DNA of 64,000 nt from Fuscovulum blasticum DSM 2131 (GTDB lineage: Bacteria; Pseudomonadota; Alphaproteobacteria; Rhodobacterales; Rhodobacteraceae): positions 62,001-126,000 of the forward strand of contig NZ_PZKE01000007.1 of NCBI RefSeq assembly GCF_003034965.1, written 5' to 3'. The position numbers and the translations under genes are program-made. The notes beneath the pieces are model-generated. The model was not told the DNA's origin. It saw nothing but the letters and a program-made list of their open reading frames with translations, and did no database searches. This document shows positions 36,027 to 43,418 of the stretch, one piece after another; within the stretch, counting starts at the first letter, position 1, and the number at the start of each line of letters is the position of its first letter.

Positions 36027-37385
36027 ATGACTGACCCGCTTCACATCTCCCTGCACCGCACCGCCAAGTATTTCATGGACAGCGGGCGCGTGCAGACGAC
36101 CGAGGAGGCCATGGATCTCCTGAAGTCCTTCGGGCTCACCATCGCTGTCGGTCCCGAAATCCAGACGAGCCAGGCCGCGCAGGTTGCCCTGCTTACCCTG
36201 GTGAACCTGGCGCGTCGCACGTTCCTGGCGGGCGTGGAGATCGTCGGGTTGGCCGATACGCCGGTCCTTACCGGGCTCGCGCTGGAGACCAGCCTGGCCC
36301 ATGCGGTATCGAACCTTGGCGGGCGAATTGCGTCGCATGCCCGGTCCGACTGGCCAGTGGCGGTCATTGGTTCAGTCGAAATGCAGACGCCTCGGGCACG
36401 CGCTTGGCGCGTGACCTGGCAGGGCTGGCGCGCCGGCGTCGTCCCCGTCCGAGATGGTTGGGCGATGAATGATGATGTGGTCATGCCGCTGGCGCCGGCC
36501 CTGGCGTCGGCAGTATGCGCGGCCGAGGTTTTCGCATTTCATGCTGGTGATCACACGCTGGCCGGGAAACGCGCCTCAGGTCTCTCGCTCTGGCGTCCGG
36601 GATCCGATTGGACCGAGGCCGACGAGACGGAGCCAGCTCTGGCGTTCCTGCCCTCGCGATTGTGGCTCATCGGTCTGGGGAATCTCGGTCAGGCCTATTC
36701 TTGGCTCTTGGCTTGCCTGCCTTACCCGCCCGGCGGGCTGGAACTAGTGTTGCAGGATTTCGACCGCTTGGCCCTTTCCAATGACAGCACCTCCATTCTC
36801 ACCAACCTAGATGTTCTGGGTGGGATGAAGACGCGGCGCGGGGCGGAGTGGTTGGAGGCGCGGGGTTTCACGACGTATCTCGAAGAGCGCCGGTTCGGCG
36901 CTTGGACGCAGCGTCAGGCCGATGAACCCGCCGTGGCGCTGTGCGGGGTGGACAACGCAACCGCCCGTGCCGCTCTGGAAGATGCGGGGTTCGACCTGGT
37001 TTTCGAGTCCGGGTTGGGTGCTGGCCCGCAGAGCTTCCGCAATTTTGCCATGCACACCTTTCCCGGGCCTCACCGAGCAAGTGAACTTTGGCCGACGACG
37101 CTGTCCGTGGAAACGCCGGACGTATCGCACATGCCGGCCTACGCCAACCTCAAGGACAAGGGCGTTGATGCATGCGGCCTCGCGCAGCTGGCGTCACGAA
37201 CCGTCGGAGTTCCGTTCGTCGGCCTAGTGGCCGCGACGCTAGTGATCTCAGAACTTTTGCGCCGCCTGAATGGGGGGGCGTCCTACGAGGTGATCGCTGG
37301 TTCCACTAACTGCCTTGAGGACATTGAGGTTTGCTTCGGGACGCCAAAAGTCTACGAATTCGCCTTCTGCCGAGCTGCAAGCTGA
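36027..37385 (+). CDS. E1-like (ThiF/MoeB-type) adenylating enzyme
   Basis: A 452-residue protein. The first ~205 residues form an extra N-terminal region of unknown fold. RLWLIGLGNLGQAYSW (216-221) is the ATP-binding glycine loop, VLQDFDRLALSNDSTSIL the DxD...N/R region of E1 enzymes, and KGVDACGLAQLASRTVGVPFVG holds the likely catalytic Cys383. It would adenylate the C-terminal glycine of the Ubl and pass it to the E2-like protein. Last gene of the operon; 1-bp gap after the JAMM gene; convergent with the dGTPase 207 bp away. Confidence 0.88.
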   Translation: MTDPLHISLHRTAKYFMDSGRVQTTEEAMDLLKSFGLTIAVGPEIQTSQAAQVALLTLVNLARRTFLAGVEIVGLADTPVLTGLALETSLAHAVSNLGGRIASHARSDWPVAVIGSVEMQTPRARAWRVTWQGWRAGVVPVRDGWAMNDDVVMPLAPALASAVCAAEVFAFHAGDHTLAGKRASGLSLWRPGSDWTEADETEPALAFLPSRLWLIGLGNLGQAYSWLLACLPYPPGGLELVLQDFDRLALSNDSTSILTNLDVLGGMKTRRGAEWLEARGFTTYLEERRFGAWTQRQADEPAVALCGVDNATARAALEDAGFDLVFESGLGAGPQSFRNFAMHTFPGPHRASELWPTTLSVETPDVSHMPAYANLKDKGVDACGLAQLASRTVGVPFVGLVAATLVISELLRRLNGGASYEVIAGSTNCLEDIEVCFGTPKVYEFAFCRAAS

Positions 37386-37592
37386 GCATGCAAATTAAAC
37401 GGAGCAACCAATTTCCATTCTTAGTGCTTAGGCGCAGTTTGGACAGCGCCGCGCAAATGTCTGATTTTCAGGACTCTCAGACCTATGGCTATAAGGCCGG
37501 CACGGCGGCGCGAAGCAGACGTCGCTCTTGAGGATGTCGTGTATCGGCCGTAGGCTGGTCGATCCACTCTTTCTTCACCCAGCCAGACGCGT

Positions 37593-38867
37593 TCATAATT
37601 CGTCTCCGCTACTACCAAAACCCGGGTGGAAAAGGCGCTTGTAGAGACGCTCGGCGTAGCTGTCAGTCATCCCAGCGACGTAGTCACATACACGACGCTC
37701 TGTGGAGCTTTCCCGACACCCATCTTGCCAAGATGACTGAGGAATGAGTCTCTCTGGATCTGAGATCAACGTATCAAACAGACGCGCCACGATCATTTGA
37801 CCGCGACGCTCAAGCTGCTGCACCTTCGCCTTCCGGATCACGAGTTCGTAGGCCAGCCCCTTTAAGGCATCCAACAGCCTTGCATGAGGCTCCGGAAGAG
37901 CCGCGTTGAACATCAAAAGCGGGTGGTCGTATGAACTGTGCTTTGTAAGCGTCACATTGGTGATAAACAGATTCACAAGCTCAGCAATTATCTGCTTTCT
38001 GCGGAAGCTGTCAGAAAGCAGGCCTTCGCAGACCACATTTGCATCAAGTCCAGGCAGGCAACTGCCGTCAATTTTGAACGCTTTGGTTATCTCTTCTTTG
38101 ACTTCACGTTCAGTTGCCAAACGCCTCGCGACAATGTCCTCGATGTCATGAATGCCATAGGCAATGTCATCAGCGAGTTCGAGAATACTGCAGTCAAGGC
38201 TATGATGGGCCCCTTTGCCGTCGGCTGATGTTACCAGTTGCTTTTGATCGGCAACGGAAAACCCATCAAGCGCCCATTCCACAACGCTTTCCTCGTCTTC
38301 GTGGTACGATTTAGGCGGCTTCTTCACATAGTCAGCGAGGTTGAAAGATTTCATCGAGCGCGGATATTTCAGCACCGCGAGAACCAAACGACGCGTCGGA
38401 TACAGCCCTTTCCCTCGCGCCTTGTACTTCTCAAGTTTCGTGAGAATGCGAAGGGTCTGCCCGTTTCCTTCGAATCCACCATGGCACAACATGGCCCTGT
38501 GCAGCGCTTGTTCTCCTTTGTGCCCGAAGGGCGGATGCCCAAGATCGTGAGCGAGGCACGCTGCTTCAATCAGATCACGCGCAGGCAGCCAATCTTGCAC
38601 ATCCTTGGAGAAGGTGGCTTTCTTGAAATTTAGAGCTTCGAGTAGACCATAGCCGATCTGGGACACTTCGATGGAGTGTGTCAGGCGAGTTCGATGAAAA
38701 TCACCTTCGCCAGCACCCATCACCTGTGTCTTACCCTGCAGCCGCCGAAATGCCGCCGAATGCATTATGCGCGCGCGGTCCCTCTGAAATGGTGACCGCA
38801 TATCGTTTGAACGGTTGGGCTGATCTTCGTGCAGACGTTCTTGGAAAAAGGCAACATTAGAGGTCAT
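37593..38867 (-). CDS. dGTP triphosphohydrolase (anti-phage dGTPase type)
   Basis: A 424-residue HD-domain protein that splits dGTP to deoxyguanosine and triphosphate. RTRLTHSIEVSQIGYGL carries the first metal His, AACLAHDLGHPPFGHKGE the HD pair, and CSILELADDIAYGIHDIED the last Asp. The start MTSNVAFFQERLHEDQPNRSNDMRSPFQRDRARI is typical of short dGTPases that deplete dNTPs during phage infection in other bacteria; anti-phage use here is inferred from the location in a defence-rich element. Upstream (38868-38980) is A+T-richer and must hold its promoter. Confidence 0.88.
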   Translation of the reverse strand: MTSNVAFFQERLHEDQPNRSNDMRSPFQRDRARIMHSAAFRRLQGKTQVMGAGEGDFHRTRLTHSIEVSQIGYGLLEALNFKKATFSKDVQDWLPARDLIEAACLAHDLGHPPFGHKGEQALHRAMLCHGGFEGNGQTLRILTKLEKYKARGKGLYPTRRLVLAVLKYPRSMKSFNLADYVKKPPKSYHEDEESVVEWALDGFSVADQKQLVTSADGKGAHHSLDCSILELADDIAYGIHDIEDIVARRLATEREVKEEITKAFKIDGSCLPGLDANVVCEGLLSDSFRRKQIIAELVNLFITNVTLTKHSSYDHPLLMFNAALPEPHARLLDALKGLAYELVIRKAKVQQLERRGQMIVARLFDTLISDPERLIPQSSWQDGCRESSTERRVCDYVAGMTDSYAERLYKRLFHPGFGSSGDEL

Positions 38868-39046
38868 AGGGATGTCCTAGAGCAAATACTCGAGGTAGAT
38901 TCTAGATCGAATAGCAAATCCCTTCAATGGCAGTGATGAGGAAGCTGCGTTGCAACATCTCTATTGCGGGCGAGCGTCCGGAGTGGACCTGCACCGGTTT
39001 CGTTCCGGTCTTTTGAGAGCGATACTCGCCATAAAGGAGACCGGAT

Positions 39047-39419
39047 ATGGCAGCGATACACAGCGACGAGTTCAAGCGGGATGCGGTTAACCCGGTCGAC
39101 TACATCGATGCCACGCTCCGTGCGATCCTCGACGGCCAGCCGGTCCGACTTCACCTCACGCCGGGGCAGGCATCGGACAAGACTGCGGCGCCCGTCCTGC
39201 TGGACGCCCTGCCGCTAGGCATCGTGGTCGCGGATCGCGGCTATGACAGCCTCGCGCTGGTCGAACGCCGTGGCGGCCCGCGGCGGCACGGCGCATATCC
39301 CCACCCAGAGCCGCGTCCGCCTGCAACGCAGCGTGCCCCCGGACCCCTACCGCCGACGCAACCTGATCGAGCGGTTCTTCTGCAAACTCAAGCAATTCCG
39401 CCGTATCGCCACCCGCTTC
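39047..39419 (+). pseudogene. Decayed IS5-type transposase, left part
   Basis: Residues VDYIDATLRAILDGQPVRLHLTPGQASDK and GIVVADRGYDS match an IS5-family DDE transposase (second Asp). After ~39262 the match moves to another frame (VAARGGTAHIPTQSRVRLQR, then RRRNLIERFFCKLKQFRRIATRF), so there is a frameshift. The first 12 codons (AAIHSDEFKRDAV) look instead like the start of an IS3-type OrfA, so the fragment is a chimera of two dead ISs. The IS5 frame continues at 41892 beyond the IS66 insertion. Confidence 0.75.
39412..39419. repeat. IS66 target duplication, left copy (CCCGCTTC)
   Basis: CCCGCTTC abuts the left IS66 tip and is repeated at 41884-41891. Eight base pairs is the normal IS66 duplication. 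Confidence 0.9.
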
Positions 39420-39448
39420 GTAAGCGTTCGCTGGGGATCACGGGTAGC

Positions 39449-41005
39449 TTATCTTGACGGCGTGTAGTTCCACGGTAGCAGATCGTCGAGGCGGCTTTGC
39501 GGATGGTCGTTGGCAATCGCGGTCAGGGTTGCCTTGAGATAGGCGAATGGCTCGATGCCGTTGATCTTGCAGGTTTCGATCAGCGAGGCGATGCGGCCCC
39601 AGGCGATGCCGCCTTCGTCATGGCCGGCGAAGAGCGTATTTTTGCGATTGAGGGCTATCGGGCGGATCAGGTTTTCGACCCTGTTGGAGTCGATTTCGAC
39701 GCGGCAGTCGGTCAGGAAGGTTTGCAGCCCGTCCCAGTGATTGTGGATGTAGGCGAGCTTTTCGCCGAGCCGGGATTTGGCGGAGATCTTGCGGCGTTGT
39801 GCCTGCAGCCAGTCGCCGAAGGCGGCCACCAGCGGCGCGGTGCGGGCCTGACGGGCGGAGAGGCGCTGGCCGGGCGAGATGCCGCGGATGTCGGCCTCGA
39901 CGGCATAGAGTTCGGCGATGCGGCGCAGCCCCTCGGCGGCGATCTCCGATCCGTCGCGGTCAAAGACTTCCTTGAGTTTGCGCCGTGCATGCGCCCAACA
40001 GTGGGCCACCCGAATGGGCGCGCCGCCCTTGCGGGATGGTTTGGTCAGGCGGTTGTAGCCGGTGTAACCGTCAATCTGCAGGATGCCGTCGAAGCCGGTG
40101 AGGAAGGTCTCGGCATTCTCTCCCGCGCGGCCGGGGGCATAGAAGTAGACCACGCCGGGCGGGTCCTCGCCGCCCCACGGTCGGTCATCGCGGGCCAGCG
40201 CCCAAAGGTATCCGGTCTTTGTCACACCGCGCCCCGGATCCAGCACCGGGGCAGTGGTTTCATCCATGAACAGCTTGGATGACCGCTTCAGATGTTCAGC
40301 CAGCCGGTCGACAATGGGTTTCAGGTGGAACGCAGCCTTGCCGACCCAGTCGGCCAAGACTGCGCGGTGCAGATAAAGGCCCGCGCGCGCCAGGATCTGG
40401 CTCTGCCGATATAACGGCAGATGGTCCGCATACTTGCTGACCAGCACATGGGCCAGCGTCGCTTCGGTCGGTAGGCCCCCCATGATCAGGTGAGACGGCG
40501 CAGGGGCTTGGGTCACCCCGTCGGTGCAGGACCGGCAGGCATACTTCGGACGCACGGTGACGATGACGCGCAGCTGGGCCGGCACGATGTCCAGCCGTTC
40601 GCTGCGGTCTTCGCCGATCTTGTGCATGACACCGCAGCCACAGGGGCAGATCAGGCTGGCGGGTTCGATGATCTCTTCGATGCGCGGCAACGCGGCCGGC
40701 AGATTGCCGATAGTGCGCTTGGGGGCGGGTTTGCTCGCCTTGTCATCTGCTTTGGCGGCGCGGGTTTCCTTTTCCGCTTCAACCTCGGCCAGCGCGATGG
40801 ACAGATCCTCGAATGCCAACTGCCGTTCATCTTCAGACAGCTTTTCCGACCGCTTGCCATGCAGGGCATGGTTCAACTCAGCGATCAGATGCTCTTGCCG
40901 ACGGGTGATTTCCGTCAGCGCCGCCACGGTTTCCATCAACGCCAGAACAGCCGCACGTTGCGCGGCAGGGATGGTGGAAAGGTCGATGACGGGTGCGGTT
41001 TGCAT
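39449..41005 (-). CDS. tnpC: IS66 transposase TnpC
   Basis: A 518-residue DDE transposase. The N-terminus has a leucine-zipper-like helix (LALMETVAALTEITRRQEHLIAELNHALHG) and GKRSEKLSEDERQLAFEDL, then the zinc-finger ICPCGCGVMHKIGEDRSERLD. The DDE core includes LFMDETTAPVLDPGRG, LQIDGYTGYNRL and VENLIRPIALNRKNTLFAGHDEGG with the last Glu. C-terminal HPQSRLDDLLPWNYTP is the usual IS66 tail. It is full length and should be active. Confidence 0.95.
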   Translation of the reverse strand: MQTAPVIDLSTIPAAQRAAVLALMETVAALTEITRRQEHLIAELNHALHGKRSEKLSEDERQLAFEDLSIALAEVEAEKETRAAKADDKASKPAPKRTIGNLPAALPRIEEIIEPASLICPCGCGVMHKIGEDRSERLDIVPAQLRVIVTVRPKYACRSCTDGVTQAPAPSHLIMGGLPTEATLAHVLVSKYADHLPLYRQSQILARAGLYLHRAVLADWVGKAAFHLKPIVDRLAEHLKRSSKLFMDETTAPVLDPGRGVTKTGYLWALARDDRPWGGEDPPGVVYFYAPGRAGENAETFLTGFDGILQIDGYTGYNRLTKPSRKGGAPIRVAHCWAHARRKLKEVFDRDGSEIAAEGLRRIAELYAVEADIRGISPGQRLSARQARTAPLVAAFGDWLQAQRRKISAKSRLGEKLAYIHNHWDGLQTFLTDCRVEIDSNRVENLIRPIALNRKNTLFAGHDEGGIAWGRIASLIETCKINGIEPFAYLKATLTAIANDHPQSRLDDLLPWNYTPSR

Positions 41006-41059
41006 GGGCTGGAGCTACCATAATATCCCCGCAAAAACACGCAAAACCAAATGGTTGGT

Positions 41060-41413
41060 TCACTCTGCCGCAGCCGGTGGACGCCCCTCCAGCGCCTTTA
41101 CCTTGCGCCAGTCCAGCCCGGCAAACAGCGCCTCGAACTGGGCATGGTTCAGCGCCATCACCCCGTCCTTGATCGCGGGCCAGGTGAACGTCGCATCCTC
41201 CAGCCTTTTGTAGGCCATCACGAGGCCGGTGCCGTCCCAGTATAAGAGCTTCAGCCTGTCCGCCTTACGCGAGCGGAAGACAAAGACCGCCCCGGTGAAC
41301 GGATCCTTGCGCAGCACAGACGACACCAGCGCTGCCAGGCCATCATGACCCTTTCTGAAGTCGATGGGCTTTGTCGCGACCATGATCCGAACCCGGTTCG
41401 ACGGGAACATCAT
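41060..41413 (-). CDS. tnpB: IS66 accessory protein TnpB
   Basis: A 117-residue protein with KPIDFRKGHDGLAALVSSVL and FVFRSRKADRLKLLYWDGTG, the hallmarks of IS66 Orf2 (not the RNA-guided TnpB nuclease, which shares only the name). It is required for IS66 transposition. Its ATG overlaps the tnpA stop (ATGA). Confidence 0.95.
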   Translation of the reverse strand: MMFPSNRVRIMVATKPIDFRKGHDGLAALVSSVLRKDPFTGAVFVFRSRKADRLKLLYWDGTGLVMAYKRLEDATFTWPAIKDGVMALNHAQFEALFAGLDWRKVKALEGRPPAAAE

Positions 41414-41799
41414 GGGCTGGCAGCCAAGGCGCGCACGACCGACGCAATCCGCTCCGCCGAGGCTCCGGTTTCCAGACGGATAGCCACCGCGCCCGCGATG
41501 ATCTCAGGCCGGTCCGCGGCGCCCACGGCACAACGCGGTCCATCACCAACCGGGCCAATCATCAACGATGCAAATTCCACCGGATCCTCCGGCGCCGGCA
41601 GCACCAGCCGCCCTTTGCGCGCCAGCGTCCGCCACGCCGAAACGTGGTTCGCCGGAACACCATGACGCCGCGCGACAGAATTCACCGTGATACCCGGCGT
41701 CAGCGTCTCCGCCACGATCCGGGCCTTCACCTCATCAGGCCACTTCCGGTTCCGACGGCCGCGACCGCCAACCGGGAAAACCTCCAATGTAGTCTCCAT
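41410..41799 (-). CDS. tnpA: IS66 protein TnpA (HTH)
   Basis: A 129-residue DNA-binding protein with RRNRKWPDEVKARIVAETLTPGITVNSVARRHGVPANHVSAWRTL, an HTH of the Tnp1/IS66 OrfA type. Start at ATG 41799 (METTLEVFPV) is typical; a start seven codons upstream is possible. Stop overlaps tnpB. Confidence 0.93.
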   Translation of the reverse strand: METTLEVFPVGGRGRRNRKWPDEVKARIVAETLTPGITVNSVARRHGVPANHVSAWRTLARKGRLVLPAPEDPVEFASLMIGPVGDGPRCAVGAADRPEIIAGAVAIRLETGASAERIASVVRALAASP

Positions 41800-41883
41800 G
41801 GAGAAAATCCATTCCAACAATCACCAAAGTCCAAAGAACCGATCAGGATGAGAGCCGGAAGGTGGGAGGCTGGAAACGCTTAC

Positions 41884-41891
41884 CCCGCTTC
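41884..41891. repeat. IS66 target duplication, right copy (CCCGCTTC)
   Basis: Second copy of CCCGCTTC, identical to 39412-39419. Confidence 0.9.
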
Positions 41892-41975
41892 GACAAACAT
41901 GCGACCAACTTCCTCGCCGCCGTCGCCCTCGCCTCCGCAAGGATCTGGTTGCGATCAATTGAGTCCGCTCTCTAG
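41892..41975 (+). pseudogene. Decayed IS5-type transposase, C-terminal part
   Basis: Continues the frame broken at 39419: read through the duplicated CCCGCTTC it gives RIATRF then DKHATNFLAAVALASARIW, the IS5 C-terminus, ending in TAG at 41973. Its last bases also supply the stop of the metallophosphoesterase on the other strand. Confidence 0.8.
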
Positions 41976-42532
41976 GCGCGCGGCTCCACATCCTTCCAGT
42001 GTCTGTGCTGCGGCAAGGATTTTGCGCGGCGGGCGGCGTCAATCAGGGTGACAGGGTAAAAGCCCCAGACATCGACACCGACATTCACGCTGTTGGTGGT
42101 GCCCTGCCAGTTGCCATGCACATGGCCGAACAGATGCAGCGCACCTTTCCGGGCGTGGTTCCAGGTCATCATCGGGTAGTGGCAGAGCGTGACAGGCTTG
42201 TCGCCTGCGGGATCATCAACCTCGGCCAGCCACGAGACGCTGTCCCACGGCAGCGCCTGCGTCAGCGGGCCATCATGATTGCCGACGATCAGATGCCGTC
42301 GCGCGCCGGGCAGTTGGCCGAAGAGGCTCAGCAACCAGTCCTCGTCCTTCGCCTTCGGGCCGAAAGCGAAGTCGCCAACGATCCAGAGGTCATCCCCGGG
42401 GCCGACTTTGTCCCAAAGCCGCTCAACAAGAACAGAGTCCATGTGGCTGGTGTCGCGGAACGGGCGCTGCGCGTTCGTGACGATGCTGTCGTGACCAAAA
42501 TGCAGGTCGGCGGTGTACCAATGGTCCATCAC
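41972..42532 (-). CDS. Calcineurin-like metallophosphoesterase
   Basis: A 186-residue enzyme with the complete dimetal motif set: DLHFGH (D-x-H), VGDFAFG (GD), VGNHD, CHYPMMTWNH and LFGHVHGNW. This short form is common in phages and mobile elements; its substrate (phosphodiester, nucleotide or protein) is not known. ATG 42532 or the next codon. Its stop lies inside the IS5 remnant, so the last residues (PRA) may be set by the insertion. Not tightly linked to the YgjP gene 115 bp upstream. Confidence 0.85.
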   Translation of the reverse strand: MMDHWYTADLHFGHDSIVTNAQRPFRDTSHMDSVLVERLWDKVGPGDDLWIVGDFAFGPKAKDEDWLLSLFGQLPGARRHLIVGNHDGPLTQALPWDSVSWLAEVDDPAGDKPVTLCHYPMMTWNHARKGALHLFGHVHGNWQGTTNSVNVGVDVWGFYPVTLIDAARRAKSLPQHRHWKDVEPRA

Positions 42533-42647
42533 TCACATCAGGCCGGAGCCTGCCTTCTGCCGGGACAGCTTTAGCTCGCCGCCGGTTCGTTTTGTTTCTG
42601 GCCAGACGTGAATCAGGCCACACTTTCTACGCCATTCGTGCTGCCCA

Positions 42648-43418
42648 TCATGCTCCTACCAGATTAACGCTCCCAACCTGTGATGCCCGGCGTTGCTGGC
42701 TTAGTTGGGTAGGCAAAGGCAGAGCATTGAGATCAGCCCGGATCTGCCGCCATCCCGGCATGTTCCGGTCCAGAAGATTCACGAAAGCAGCATCGTGACG
42801 AGGGGATATGAAATGCGCAATTTCATGCAAGATGACGTAATCCAGGGCAGACAACGGCTTTTTGGCAAGCTCTAGGTTGATCCAAACCAACCCTTTGTCA
42901 GGATTACAGCTTCCCCACTTTGTTCGCATTTGCTTCATTCCCCACCAGGGCCTTGGGAGGCTCAGCCGATCCGCCCATTTCGCGATGCGCGGCTCTGCCC
43001 GCTCTCTCAATTGTTCCCGTGACCAGACTGCAAACCACCGCGCTTTCTGATCAGCAGTTGCCCCTTCGGGAACAACCATTGTCAATCGACCTGACGTTTC
43101 GGGCAGGATCATCCAACTTTTCGTTGTCGTCGGCTTTTCCAGAAGTCGAAGCGGTTTTCCAAACAGGTAATGGGTTTCCCCAGAAACAAACCGGCGTTCA
43201 GATTGCCGGGCCTGGCCTTCGAACTCGCGCTGCTTCTTCTTGATCCAGTCGAGCCGGGTCACTACCGCGACGCGGACAGCGTCTTCGCTGATTGCTGGAG
43301 GCGCAGCGACCCGCACGCGACCGGCAGGAGGATAGACTCCAATATGCAGGTTCTTGATCGGTTTGCGGACCAGTTCCACAGAAAGACCCGCGATCTCGAT
43401 AACTTCAGTACTCATCAT
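42648..43418 (-). CDS. YgjP-like metallopeptidase (DUF45/M48-related)
   Basis: A 256-residue protein with the zinc-peptidase motif YVILHEIAHFISPRHDAAF (HExxH plus downstream H) and the family segment MKQMRTKWGSCNPDKGLVWINLELAKKP. Such genes very often follow hsdR in type I restriction-modification loci, and may modulate or degrade restriction subunits (established association, role inferred). Its ATG at 43418 lies 14 nt inside the 3' end of hsdR, so it is translated with it. Confidence 0.9.
   Translation of the reverse strand: MMSTEVIEIAGLSVELVRKPIKNLHIGVYPPAGRVRVAAPPAISEDAVRVAVVTRLDWIKKKQREFEGQARQSERRFVSGETHYLFGKPLRLLEKPTTTKSWMILPETSGRLTMVVPEGATADQKARWFAVWSREQLRERAEPRIAKWADRLSLPRPWWGMKQMRTKWGSCNPDKGLVWINLELAKKPLSALDYVILHEIAHFISPRHDAAFVNLLDRNMPGWRQIRADLNALPLPTQLSQQRRASQVGSVNLVGA

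Larger units (their letters stand above)
39420..41883 (-). mobile_element. IS66-family insertion sequence, 2464 bp
   Basis: Ends are GTAAGCGTT at 39420 and AACGCTTAC at 41883, the IS66 type, with an 8-bp target duplication outside. Inside are three intact genes, tnpA, tnpB and tnpC, in the usual order on the minus strand. It interrupts the IS5-type transposase remnant. Perfect duplication and intact genes suggest recent arrival. Confidence 0.93.

Noticed and set aside
37386..37592. Small frames in the gap between the E1-like gene and the dGTPase
   Set aside because: No ribosome site, no family likeness; looks like the 3' ends of two convergent transcripts.
41060..41413. RNA-guided TnpB nuclease
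   Set aside because: This is the 117-residue IS66 Orf2 protein, unrelated to the IS200/IS605 TnpB.
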